Positions 7,801 to 14,780 are shown, counted from the first letter of the stretch. The stretch: DNA of 22,742 nucleotides from DASQHY01 sp035602605 (GCA_035602605.1 DATNLZ010000119.1:1-22742), one strand, 5' to 3'. The notes: a model not told the origin generated them from the sequence alone. A program made the numbers and translations.

Positions 7801-8835
7801 AAAAAGAGCGCGATCGCGCAGCCACAAGTAATGGAAGAAATACGCCAGCGAGGGCCTGAAGAAGATGGTACGGCTCGGGTCTTCTTCGATGAAGGCGACG
7901 ACGGTCTCTTCATCGAGCAGGAGGCGAGCGGCGGCGTAGTCAAAAAGAATATTATGGGTGAAGGAAATGCGATTTGTGACGCTTTGCCGCAGAACTTCGT
8001 CGCTCTGCAATGCGGAAAAGGGGCTCCCATGTTGTTGCAGAGCGATATCGGCTTCTGCGACGGAAAGAGAGTTCTTGTCGACCATCGTACGAGTAATGTC
8101 GCGGAGAAGCCCTTTTCGCAGGTAGTGGTCTGGAGGAGTGTCTAGGCGCCAGCTCCAATATTTGGTGAGCAATTGCACTTGAGAGCGCAAGGGAGTGATT
8201 TCGCTTGCCGGGGTGCCGCTCTGGACGAGTTCCGCGGCGAGATGCAGGTTGAACGGATTTCGAAGGAGCTGACGGAATTCGCCTTCGGCCTTTTCGAGGA
8301 GCGGTCGAAGCGCAGGTAGCTGCCGCGAAACATCGGCAAGTTCGTCGTCTGAGAAAATAGCCACAGCAATCTCACGGAAGGGCTTGTCTCGGAATGGGCT
8401 CGAAGGGGAAAAAAACAGGGACTGGAACTCCTCGGACTGCCGGAGGTCGAAACTGCGGATGGATGCCACGACGGAGCACTTGGGGGCTTGGCTCGGCAGT
8501 TTGCGAATGAGTTTGCGAAAACTGCGTTGCGAAGGATCGCTTCTCAGAGAGTCGAGACCGTCGATGATGAGCAAGGGATCGCCTGGTAGCGATTGCAGGA
8601 AGGTAAGGATATCGGTCGTGAAGCCGAGTGCCAGCCGCAGTTCTTCGAGGGAACGAACGGGGTAATCTTCGGCAATGATGGCCAAGTGCGGTCGCTTTTC
8701 GCGTATGCACGTGCGGACGATTTGAGCGACGAGCCAACTCTTTCCTGACCCTGGCGAACCCGTGACGAGGGCCGATCCTGCGTGGGTTTGGGACCACACG
8801 TCGGAGAGGAGAGACGACCGATTAACGCGGAACAT
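4864..8835 (-). CDS. STAND-type P-loop NTPase with long helical-repeat C-terminus (Avs-like sensor)
   Basis: 1323 residues, cytosolic. The N-terminus has Walker A GSPGSGKS (26-33), Walker B LLIIDGLD (88-95) and a sensor-like arginine in VVASIRSFDL (about 122-131). These are followed by LRNPFNLHLAAEL and ISFTHNILFDYAAARLLL, blocks typical of the helical and winged-helix parts of bacterial STAND/NACHT-like ATPases. From about residue 330 to the end it is a long run of alpha-helical segments, like ARM/HEAT or TPR superhelices that bind ligands in Avs proteins and NLRs. Unlike most single-chain Avs proteins there is no N-terminal effector domain: the P-loop starts at residue 26. The SIR2 gene upstream overlaps it by 14 bp and probably supplies the effector. 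The ATG at 8835 has a GGGAGG Shine-Dalgarno 5 nt away, inside the SIR2 coding region. Role as infection sensor is inference from family and context. Confidence 0.9.
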   Translation of the reverse strand: MFRVNRSSLLSDVWSQTHAGSALVTGSPGSGKSWLVAQIVRTCIREKRPHLAIIAEDYPVRSLEELRLALGFTTDILTFLQSLPGDPLLIIDGLDSLRSDPSQRSFRKLIRKLPSQAPKCSVVASIRSFDLRQSEEFQSLFFSPSSPFRDKPFREIAVAIFSDDELADVSRQLPALRPLLEKAEGEFRQLLRNPFNLHLAAELVQSGTPASEITPLRSQVQLLTKYWSWRLDTPPDHYLRKGLLRDITRTMVDKNSLSVAEADIALQQHGSPFSALQSDEVLRQSVTNRISFTHNILFDYAAARLLLDEETVVAFIEEDPSRTIFFRPSLAYFFHYLWLRDRALFWKTAFLFFESTTLPERARVIPAVTIYEASQEVEDLKPILSASSRAELQGIAGTLRAVQALGGLLSSNRRKLWLNILTRLASNPAIAFINEFTGLLNLAEETKTTDEAPTILVAASQLLRWIWNYGIDRGRSQAISLADFGAARVLHLVLKNYATDSKVARETVLAVLDRYGAPKAAANEAFRLANEIKNIIRHDPLTAIEVYRRTFAYNEASEETTQLGGGAALSLRSTRKQDFSTALYVLQAAFPVFLETAPEQAATAAVEAVNAEIGREKPLKPPSESDSPMTFDFLFEGKRLTYRADYSEIWDSGSREYLSLNLLNATLHQISDASDTNGNSAKRLFHLIVEHASLAVIWKRLLQIATTRITAWYPTIRELLFIPEFISAPETTILAGQTLQSIYAEHLVSSDDALAIERAILNIPNARVILRYEKPESIRDRLLMSIPQEGIRSPEAVALAERLKAQTVRENKPYHSSSFFQRPFGTEDWLKERGVDTTKHENAEVLEALKPLEEFESKYLNEVPTTEVCRELEPALTKIETLLADLKPAEELAATARGLLCSAAESVLKNPKLSAADAVLRHCRQIALRGARDPVPNFNPKYHLPFDMPGWGSFQPRIEAAQGLAHYLWNWGLDPEVVEALRLLSRDPVPAVRFQVAQGILGFWRHKATDEFWTFFDEMISKEQTPGVLIALAGAAGQIAVHDPKRVALALSAAIERGVLRTERSDLSRSFLQILVGLYVAKNDAQSNNQLLQFEANPVEFEREMAEGIYAASGYLTPDTTKELERRGRARELLIRALVSVYRSLEAFSEQEGRLDKPESFGKLLHIIEAVATRVYHTLDISPYRTDGASAMEQATRKALYFELKPVLEFLTVRRSLKGQHYLAPHTAHQLMQTLNVCLLFDPAPVIQFAAAACRAASVMSYHFDSDSIQEIVKLVEHVLADHRDVLREPPIAKDLGEMLDLFVSAGWPQAMSLTFRLDEAIR

Positions 8836-9847
8836 CGTCGCCTCCCGGGTCTAGTTTCTGCACAAGCTCTTCAGCGAGCCGCTCGGCGCGCCGCAGATCA
8901 TCGAGTTCGGGCGCTGCCGCGGGAGGTACCTCGTCAACGGAAACTGGCGGTGGCACGACCAGTGGCAATTCGAGTTCAGTCGCGATTCCTTCAATCAGCG
9001 TGGCAAAACCAGCGTGGCGGTTTTGGGGATCTTTCGCAAGTTCATAGAAAACGGGATCAATTTTGTAAGAGTCGTTCAAATCGTTGCGTATGGCTTCATC
9101 GTTTTCCTGTGGCTGAATGCCGCGAATGGCGAAGTGCATCGGGTCTTGTTCGTCTTTGAGGTCCCAAGCGGCCTGGCGGATCGCATGCAGGAAGTCGGAA
9201 TCGGTGAAACCAAAGCCGAGGAAGACGAGGCACTTTGACGTGGTCAACCACCAAACGAACTTGCGGAACAGAGTTCCGTCTGGATAGAGGCGCGCGTAAC
9301 CGTCGTTGGTGAGGGCAATGTACTCGGGCGGATCGGCGAACGTGCCATGGAGATGCAACACACATCTCGCAGAGTCGATGCCATCGTGGGAACACATGAA
9401 TTTGATTAGATCCGGGAGATTTCGCGTGGTTACGGTGTGATACGTGCGGTTGAGAGCGCCGTGGATCTGTTCGAGGGAGTAATCGAAATTTAGGCTAAGA
9501 AAATGTTTGAAAGGCAACGAACATAGTCGAAAAAGCAGTTGATCCGGCTTTTTGCCGTTTGGCCCAAACTCGGTCTGGATAAACTCGGCGAAACGCGGTC
9601 CGAGGTACGCGCCCAAATATTTTGCGCAGTGGAGTGGATTCGGATTGTTGTCGATAATTTGTTGGGTATCAAGCTCGGGCCGAACCGCATGAACGGCGGC
9701 CGCCAAATGCTGAATGACTTGACCCCAACTTCCGTATCCGGCCCAGATGGAAACGCCCGCGCCGACGAGGGCCAAAGAATTGCCACGGTGAAGAGCCTCG
9801 ACGAGTCTGTTCCGGGCGCGATCGTTCCTTTCCGCGTTGATTGGCAA
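8822..9847 (-). CDS. SIR2-family protein, probable NADase effector
   Basis: 341 residues. Rossmann-like SIR2 signatures in order: LALVGAGVS (25-33) for NAD binding, SLNFDYSLEQ (118-127) holding the conserved Asn/Asp pair, LHLHGTFADP (164-173) with the likely catalytic His167, and LVFLGFGFTDSDF near 210-222, the second nucleotide-binding strand typical of SIR2_2-type defence proteins. There is no zinc-binding cysteine quartet, so it is not a classical sirtuin deacetylase; defence SIR2 domains of this type deplete NAD+ on infection. The last 45 residues are proline- then charge-rich (PPPVSVDEVPPAAAPE) and could be a linker to the partner. TTG at 9847 is the only practical start before an in-frame stop, giving weak initiation. 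The gene lies 57 nt after the GGDEF stop and overlaps the STAND gene by 14 nt, suggesting one transcript and one complex. Confidence 0.9.
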   Translation of the reverse strand: MPINAERNDRARNRLVEALHRGNSLALVGAGVSIWAGYGSWGQVIQHLAAAVHAVRPELDTQQIIDNNPNPLHCAKYLGAYLGPRFAEFIQTEFGPNGKKPDQLLFRLCSLPFKHFLSLNFDYSLEQIHGALNRTYHTVTTRNLPDLIKFMCSHDGIDSARCVLHLHGTFADPPEYIALTNDGYARLYPDGTLFRKFVWWLTTSKCLVFLGFGFTDSDFLHAIRQAAWDLKDEQDPMHFAIRGIQPQENDEAIRNDLNDSYKIDPVFYELAKDPQNRHAGFATLIEGIATELELPLVVPPPVSVDEVPPAAAPELDDLRRAERLAEELVQKLDPGGDDVPR

Positions 9848-9904
9848 GCTGGGCCCCCACAGCGAATGACGTAGAGCTTTGACGGCTGTCGTCTGTTATA
9901 GCAG

Positions 9905-10870
9905 CTATGGATTGTATTGTGTGATCCTCCGTCCTCCATAGTCCGCCGTCGCCAGGATCGTGTGTGTGAGGGTCCTGAGCCTTCCCAAAATTCTCACGCG
10001 AGCCACAATGTCGAGTTCGATGGCGGTTCCGGACCGTAAATCAGGATCTTTGGTCCTGAGAGTATTAATCGGATCGGACGGGAATTCCCCCGAAATATGC
10101 TTTCGTGAACGCGCCGGGACCAGCCAATCACCGGGCTCCTTGGGCTTGGCAAACCGGCAGAGATACAACGTGCCGGTCCGGAGCGAGATACCTTCAACGG
10201 TGACATCCTCATCGTTGTCGCTTTCGAGAAGAATTGCGTAGGAGCGATCATTTGCTTGTTGCAAGGTCATCCAGAGCTCGACCGCCTCGGCGCGGGATGC
10301 AACGTCGCTGCGGACCAGACGAACGCTTTGCGCGCCTGCGGCGCCTGGTTCATGGACCTGGGCTCCTGCAGCTCGTACGATGTTGCCTCCCAGATCTTTT
10401 GACATGTACATGGCTGCGTCGGCATTGCCGAGCAATTGATGAAGTTCTGCTGTGGGCTCGGGATACGAAGCTATGCCAATGCTGATGGTGATTTTCTCGG
10501 GATAGCGCGAAAAGGTGAGCCGCTCCACCCGCTGACGAATGCGTTCGGCTAGCGAAACGGCTTCGTGCGTAGAGTGGTCCGGAAGCAAAACGACAATTTC
10601 ATCTCCTCCGTAGCGGTAAGGCTGGCCCTTTCTTGCGCACAGTATTCGCAGGACGGAGGCAACGCCCTGCAAGACTTCGTCTCCCGCTTCGTGGCCGTGC
10701 AGGTCATTGACCTGCTTGAACTTATCCAAGTCAATCCAAAGGACGCTTAACGGTTGATCCGAGTTGGATGCGCCGGCGAGGCTTTCGAGGTCGTGCGTGA
10801 GCGTGGCGCGAGTGGGAATCTGGAGAAGATCGTCCAGCGGGCTTGGGGGCGCTTGTGGCGATTCGGACAT
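9905..10870 (-). CDS. GGDEF-domain nucleotide cyclase with unknown C-terminal domain
   Basis: 321 residues, no membrane span. The N-terminal 165 residues form a GGDEF domain: WIDLDKFKQVND (45-56) with the metal-binding Asp47, HGHEAGDEVL (58-67), and the active loop RYGGDEIVV (86-94), where Ile replaces the usual Phe but the Gly-Gly-Asp-Glu core is kept. The allosteric I-site (R-x-x-D just before the loop) is absent: those positions are Ala79 and Gly82. So an active diguanylate cyclase or related cyclase without product inhibition is expected. Residues about 185-321 (from VRLVRSDVASR on) form a separate, beta-rich-looking domain I do not recognise. No REC, PAS or other input domain is present. 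It is the first gene of the SIR2/STAND set on the same strand; if co-transcribed, it could make or tune a signal for them. A stand-alone housekeeping cyclase is the alternative. Confidence 0.88.
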   Translation of the reverse strand: MSESPQAPPSPLDDLLQIPTRATLTHDLESLAGASNSDQPLSVLWIDLDKFKQVNDLHGHEAGDEVLQGVASVLRILCARKGQPYRYGGDEIVVLLPDHSTHEAVSLAERIRQRVERLTFSRYPEKITISIGIASYPEPTAELHQLLGNADAAMYMSKDLGGNIVRAAGAQVHEPGAAGAQSVRLVRSDVASRAEAVELWMTLQQANDRSYAILLESDNDEDVTVEGISLRTGTLYLCRFAKPKEPGDWLVPARSRKHISGEFPSDPINTLRTKDPDLRSGTAIELDIVARVRILGRLRTLTHTILATADYGGRRITQYNP

Positions 10871-11337
10871 GGAGAAATCCCGCTCCTGAGTAGAATCAAC
10901 TGTAGTCTACCCGCATGCGTGGTGGTGCGGAACACCCTCCGGGCGTCAGTGGCCGTTCATCATCCCACATTCCATCCCGTCCGAAATATCGGCGTCCCCT
11001 CTCATCGGTGTGATCTGAGCTGACCTCGCGGTAGTTCCGCTTATTGCACCAAGGTGTCTATACGTCGGTTGGAACAGCCGTCGGCTTGCCATCCGCGCCG
11101 CGAAATTGGGCCCGAAGCCGACTCTCTACCTAAAACCGTGGGTGGAAATCCCATGTCCATTGGAATCTCAGTGCCCAGGAGAAACGATGGAGCTTTGAGG
11201 GAGCAATAAGAATTCCTGTGCATGCCCTATTGTTCCTTTTCAATGACTTAGCGTTCCTTCGTATTTCTCGTAAGTCCTTGAAATTACTCATGTTGTTGTT
11301 TTCGATCCCCACCGCCCAGCCCGCATTCCCACCTCCC
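10871..11337. other. Intergenic stretch of about 470 nt, no gene seen
   Basis: No frame here has a plausible product or ribosome site. It should hold the promoter of the GGDEF-SIR2-STAND set, whose direction is minus, but I see no convincing -35/-10 pair; an AGGAG lies about 14 nt before the GGDEF ATG. The end near 11337 is the 3' flank of the antitoxin gene. Confidence 0.45.
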
Positions 11338-11640
11338 TCATTGCACGGCTTCAACTGTGAGTCTTAGCCCAATCGCCTTGGTAACGGCTACTAGCGTGGA
11401 CAGGCGAGGGTTGCCGTGAATCGATAATGCGCGGTAAAGACTCTCGCGTTCGATGCCGGCAGCCTTGGCGACTTTGGCGATGCCCTGGGCTTGGGCGAGG
11501 TGGCGCAAGGCAATTAGCAGAACGCGGGGCTCGTCTTCATCTTTCAATGCAGCTTTGAGGTACTCGGCCGCAAAATCCGGGTCCTTCCGGAGCCGTCGTA
11601 TGATGGCCTCGTCGTGCGAGATGCTGGCTTTGCGTTTCAT
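11338..11640 (-). CDS. HTH antitoxin of RelE/HigB-like module (HigA/COG3636 type)
   Basis: 100 residues. The N-terminal third (SHDEAIIRRLRKDPDFAAEY) resembles the antidote segment of addiction-module proteins of the COG3636 group, and the rest is a lambda-repressor-like helix-turn-helix: LAQAQGIAKVAKAAGIERES with recognition helix ESLYRALSIHGNPRLSTL. Such proteins bind and neutralise the toxin and repress the shared promoter. The ATG at 11640 overlaps the last four bases of the toxin gene (ATGA-type overlap), so translation is coupled and the order is toxin first, as in higBA. Both frames look intact. Length is normal for the family. Confidence 0.88.
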   Translation of the reverse strand: MKRKASISHDEAIIRRLRKDPDFAAEYLKAALKDEDEPRVLLIALRHLAQAQGIAKVAKAAGIERESLYRALSIHGNPRLSTLVAVTKAIGLRLTVEAVQ

Positions 11641-11966
11641 GAGGTTCCGCTCCTTTCTTTGTAGTCTTTGAGATATTCCAAGGCCCGATCAATGTCTGAC
11701 GACTGTTTTCGTTTGTCGCCGCCGCAGAGGAGCAACACACATTCCCTGTCGATCACCGCGTAATAAACACGGTAGCCCGGTCCCCAATCGATCCGCAGTT
11801 CGCATACACCTTGTCGTAGGGGCTTACAGTCGCCAAAGTTCCCGGCGGCAAGCCGGTTAATTCGGCTCGCAATCTTCGCCTGTGCGCGGGCATCCGCCAG
11901 TTGCGTCAACCAATCGTCGAAGACATCTTTTCCGGCACGGTTGACGTAGTGACGAATCTCGATCAC
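11637..11966 (-). CDS. RelE/ParE-superfamily toxin (Gp49/HigB-like)
   Basis: 109 residues, matching the phage-derived Gp49-like (DUF891/COG3657) toxin family: MIEIRHYVNRAGKDVFDDWL at the N-terminus, ASRINRLAAGNFGDCKPL in the middle, then ELRIDWGPGYRVYYAV and the GGDKRKQSSDIDRAL block, all hallmarks of the fold. Members cleave mRNA at the ribosome or otherwise block growth. The start is GTG at 11966, without a clear Shine-Dalgarno; a TACAAT hexamer some 9 nt upstream could be a -10 box. The antitoxin follows with a 4-nt overlap. Likely role on this island is stabilisation (addiction) or phage defence. Confidence 0.9.
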   Translation of the reverse strand: MIEIRHYVNRAGKDVFDDWLTQLADARAQAKIASRINRLAAGNFGDCKPLRQGVCELRIDWGPGYRVYYAVIDRECVLLLCGGDKRKQSSDIDRALEYLKDYKERSGTS

Positions 11967-12187
11967 GGTTTCGATTGTAACCTATAAATCACAACCTGGC
12001 AAATCCGTTTCAATGAGTTTCCCTGAGATGAGAGAGATAGCGTGTCTGTAGAATTGCGCTGGGTTCAACCTGGGTCTTCGCGCCTATGACATGGAGAACC
12101 TTTCCTGGGCTGATCAGTCCCGAGTAATCTGCCTCTGCACCCGCAAGGCGGCCAGAGGATTGTTGGCGAGGGCAGGGGAGCGATCGC

Positions 12188-12496
12188 TCATGTGCGGCCT
12201 TTGAGGATCTGCTCCACATCCCGGCGTCCGTAAAGAATGGCAGCGACTTGCAATGGTTTCGTCTGGGGCCGATAGACGATCAAATAAGAGTAGACAGGGA
12301 AACATTTCACATCTTCCTCGGTCAAGTCCTTCCGACTGTGACCGGTACCGGGGGTTCCCGCGAGAAAAGCTAATTTTTCGCGGATGGCGGATTCAACGCG
12401 GTCCGCAATTGTGAGGCTGGTCTGTTTTTTGATGTAACGTCAGATTTCGACGAGATCGAGCGCAGCCTGCGGCGCAAGAACAAAGCGCACGCTCAT
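12188..12496 (-). pseudogene. ParE-like toxin gene disrupted by an in-frame TGA
   Basis: Starting at the ATG at 12496 the frame reads MSVRFVLAPQAALDLVEI, then TGA (12440-12442), then RYIKKQTSLTIADRVESAIR, and on without further stops to TGA at 12188-12190 (102 sense plus stop positions in all). The pattern is that of a ParE/RelE toxin, where the helix normally reads DLxEIWxYI, so the stop replaces a Trp codon (TGG to TGA, one base). The rest of the fold is well kept, including FPVYSYLIVYRPQ and VAAILYGRRDVEQIL. This looks like a recent inactivation, or an organism-specific readthrough. The frame-restored antitoxin stop lies directly before this ATG (TAA-ATG), the normal parDE spacing. Confidence 0.85.
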
Positions 12497-12510
12497 TTAG
12501 GGTTGGCTTT

Positions 12511-12750
12511 TCAGATTCTCCAGGTGAGCATCCAATGATCTTCCGGGATTCCTTCGCCGCGGTCGAGTTGCTCGATGCCGCGCCTGATCTTTGCGTTGAT
12601 TGTTTCCCGGTTCTCCAAGAGCCAACGATCCTGTTCTTCCTGGGTCTCCAGCAAACGGAGCAAGACTTCCTCGACGCTGCCGGAGCCGGTAGCCTGAAGC
12701 TGTTTTTGGATTCTGGCCTCAAGGGCCGCATCGTGGATTTCGATGTTCAC
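12511..12750 (-). CDS. ParD-like antitoxin with frameshifted C-terminal tail
   Basis: 79 residues from GTG at 12750, with GGAGG eight bases upstream. Visible: MNIEIHDAALEARIQKQL, a helical middle (SVEEVLLRLLETQEEQDRWL), and the REGINAKI-like segment ending RGEGIPED, all typical of ParD/CopG-type antitoxins that pair with ParE. After GIPED the frame reads HWMLTWRI and stops. In the next frame the same DNA gives SLDAHLENLKSQP and a stop at 12497-12499, which is what family members normally have, so a single base was gained (or two lost) near 12535. The final, toxin-contacting residues are therefore changed. The partner toxin is also broken, so selection on the pair seems lost. Confidence 0.8.
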   Translation of the reverse strand: MNIEIHDAALEARIQKQLQATGSGSVEEVLLRLLETQEEQDRWLLENRETINAKIRRGIEQLDRGEGIPEDHWMLTWRI

Positions 12751-12787
12751 GGCTTAACCCTCCAGAAGGGGATCGGAGTCTCTCCTC

Positions 12788-12815
12788 ATCGTATCTGAGA
12801 GGGTGATAATGTCAA
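12788..12815 (-). promoter_or_regulatory. Sigma70-type promoter of the ParDE-like module
   Basis: On the minus strand a perfect -35 TTGACA (12810-12815) is followed by a 16-nt spacer and TACGAT (12788-12793) as -10. The antitoxin GTG is 38 nt downstream with a GGAGG ribosome site between. This is the best-looking promoter in the window. Confidence 0.7.
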
Positions 12816-12897
12816 GAAAACGCGATAGGGTAGATAGGGTAAGTTGCGGGATCATGACCTCAGTTTGAGGATCGATTTCGGGGCAGGTGTTGCTGTG

Positions 12898-13551
12898 ATG
12901 AATAACGAACTCAATCGCCTTTTCTATCGTGAAACTGTGCGAGATTCCGGTGTCGGTGATGAGAAGGTTATCCGCCAGCGAGGTGGCGTCGGTGTGTACG
13001 CCCACGTTCGGGTTGCGGTCCACGCCCTCAGGCGTGGCCAAGGTAAGGTTTTCGCCTGGAGCGCAGGCTTGAACATTCCCGCCAGATTCGTACGCGCTGT
13101 GGCCCAAGGAGTTCAAGACGCAATGAATGCAGGAATCTTGGCTGGGCTCGAATTGACCGATGTTCATGCGACCATCGAGGATGGAAGCTATCACGAGGGT
13201 GATTCAACTAGCGACGCATTTAGAGAGGCAGCAGGAAAGGCGGTCGCACAAGCACTCCTCCAGGCTCAACCTTTGATTCTGGAGGCACTGTCCTCTGTCG
13301 CCGTCACCGTCCCTCCGGGGTTGGTTGCTGCAGTTGAGGCGACTGTGGCTTCATACGGTGGGCAAACCACGCGGTCTGAAGTCCCGTCTCAAGCCATTAC
13401 TTTCAGCCTACCCGCGTCAAACGTCGACAACCTAATTGCAGAGTTGCTGCAAATCACGGACGGTCGCGCAAGAATTTCAAGCGCGAGTGCTGGTTTTCGG
13501 CCTAGACTGAGCCCCCCCGATACGGTGGAACAATGGGTTGCACGCACATAA
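12898..13551 (+). CDS. Free-standing elongation factor G domain IV-V protein
   Basis: 217 residues from ATG at 12898 (AGGTG eight bases upstream); a TTG at 12844 in frame would add 18 residues that do not look like EF-G. The product covers only EF-G domains IV and V: FYRETVRDSG and VIRQRGGVGVYAHV (domain IV start), then IPARFVRAVAQGVQDAMNAG, ILAGLELTDVHATIEDGSYH and a DSTSDAFREAAGKA helix, matching the canonical domain IV, and a divergent domain V (about 140-205). The G domain and domains II-III are missing, and an in-frame stop lies just upstream, so it cannot be a GTPase. Full EF-G is near 700 residues. Codon quality stays high, so it looks like a maintained gene rather than fresh debris. 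Possibilities are a ribosome-binding decoy or modulator, or an old remnant. Confidence 0.82.
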   Translation: MNNELNRLFYRETVRDSGVGDEKVIRQRGGVGVYAHVRVAVHALRRGQGKVFAWSAGLNIPARFVRAVAQGVQDAMNAGILAGLELTDVHATIEDGSYHEGDSTSDAFREAAGKAVAQALLQAQPLILEALSSVAVTVPPGLVAAVEATVASYGGQTTRSEVPSQAITFSLPASNVDNLIAELLQITDGRARISSASAGFRPRLSPPDTVEQWVART

Positions 13552-13589
13552 TGCAACGGTGGTCGGGCGATTTCTGATGGGCGCGACCG

Positions 13590-14642
13590 CTATATCTCCT
13601 CCAAAATGCACCGACGATTGATCGCGGACTCGGCGTTTGCACGCACCTCTTCCGCTAATCGCATTGACTGGTCGTTCGGCAGCTCGCCCTCAACGACGAC
13701 CTCGATGCACGAAACACCAACCCTCAACGACACAGACACTCCTTCGACGACGATCCGAGTAGCGGTCGATTCCTCGCGCTGCACGACGGTGTGCTCCACG
13801 CTACGGGGCAGAAGGGCTTCTGGTTCCGGGTGCCGTTCTAATACGAACAAGGCTTTGTCCTCCTGGCATATTGAGAATTGACGCCAATTCCTATTCGTGA
13901 GGCGTCGCCAAACCCACGAATGAAGGTCTAGAGCGTAATCCTCGACGTTCCGCCGATGCCGTTGCTCGCCGCTCTGCTCATGGATGAACTCGCCTCCCCG
14001 GATAGTGATGACTCCTTCTGGATTGAAGTCGGCATCGTGCTTGAAGATCCAACCAGGCATCTCGCCCGAGGTCTTGATCTCAGAGATGTTATATCCCGAT
14101 AGATCGAGCGTGTACACGGGCGTATGTCCGGAGCGGCGAGTTTCCCGATAGCCGAGACAGCCGACAATGATGATGCGGTTGCCCGTGAGAGTAGCGGTGT
14201 GGAAGTCGGTTGGTGGGAAAGCATCCTTCGAATAGCCGTAAATTTCGATTTGATCGTTCGGGCCGAAGACGACGACATCGTTGTAGATGCAGAAGTCAGG
14301 GTCGTAATAGTCTTCATGCTCGCCACCAACGCAAACCAGCCGCCCGTCGGGTAATTCGGTGCAGGTTGCGCCCATTCGGTCGAAATTCCAGATCGGCCCA
14401 TCCTCGCGGTTCGGTGGCACTTTGAAGAGATCGCGAACGCGATATGGGCCATGGCCGGACTTGAGCTTGCCATCTCGGGACACTATACCGAGCCTGGCAA
14501 GTCCGCTCCCTTCGTCCGTCGAGGTTCTGCTATCGCCACGGATCATCCACTCCCAAAAGGCCAGCCGCATCCTCTCTGGGTTCCCCTTGCCGAAACGGGG
14601 GCGCCGTTGTTCTTCGAACAGTTCGCGGTTAATTTCCATCAT
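13590..14642 (-). CDS. Kelch-like beta-propeller hypothetical protein
   Basis: 350 residues from the first of two consecutive ATGs at 14642. The region about 80-240 has kelch-type blades: GATCTELPDGRLVCVGGEH, then YNDVVVFGPNDQIEIYG, DFHTATLTGNRIIIVGCLG, VYTLDLSGYNISEIKTSG and HDADFNPEGVITIRGGEF, each with the strand-turn-Gly pattern of the family. The N-terminus is basic and helical (REDLF-like, RRPRFGKGNPERM); the C-terminal 70 residues differ in style and may be another small domain. No signal peptide, so cytosolic. A TATAAT lies only five bases before the ATG, so either the transcript is leaderless or translation begins at Met25 (14570), which has AAGGGGA upstream. Kelch propellers bind proteins; no catalytic function can be assigned. 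Confidence 0.75.
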   Translation of the reverse strand: MMEINRELFEEQRRPRFGKGNPERMRLAFWEWMIRGDSRTSTDEGSGLARLGIVSRDGKLKSGHGPYRVRDLFKVPPNREDGPIWNFDRMGATCTELPDGRLVCVGGEHEDYYDPDFCIYNDVVVFGPNDQIEIYGYSKDAFPPTDFHTATLTGNRIIIVGCLGYRETRRSGHTPVYTLDLSGYNISEIKTSGEMPGWIFKHDADFNPEGVITIRGGEFIHEQSGEQRHRRNVEDYALDLHSWVWRRLTNRNWRQFSICQEDKALFVLERHPEPEALLPRSVEHTVVQREESTATRIVVEGVSVSLRVGVSCIEVVVEGELPNDQSMRLAEEVRANAESAINRRCILEEI

Positions 14643-14647
14643 TCGCG

Positions 14648-14653
14648 ATTATA
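14648..14653 (-). promoter_or_regulatory. Candidate -10 box (TATAAT) just before the kelch gene
   Basis: A perfect TATAAT on the minus strand ends five bases before the first ATG of the kelch-like gene. No matching -35 is seen 16-18 nt upstream, so this may be chance; if used, the mRNA would have almost no leader. Confidence 0.3.
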
Positions 14654-14780
14654 ACGAATGTTTTCCCCGGACTCGTGGTACTTCGTGATAAGTTGGCGAC
14701 GCGGAAGCTTGTGGGAAAAAACCACTGAGCAACTAAACTCAGTGTCCCTCCCCGCGAAGGATGGGAGTCGCACTGGATGA

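Noticed and set aside
7711..8145. Plus-strand frame of 144 codons inside the STAND gene
   Set aside because: Antisense shadow of a long conserved-motif gene; no start signal.
9490..9939. 149-codon minus-strand frame across the SIR2 gene start
   Set aside because: Different frame over the SIR2 coding bases with poor composition; the SIR2 motifs fix the true frame.
12114..12191. 25-codon frame overlapping the broken toxin's stop in ATGA fashion
   Set aside because: Very short, no recognisable product; overlap may be chance. A further minus-strand frame to 12010 looks partly protein-like, so gene debris is possible but not supportable.
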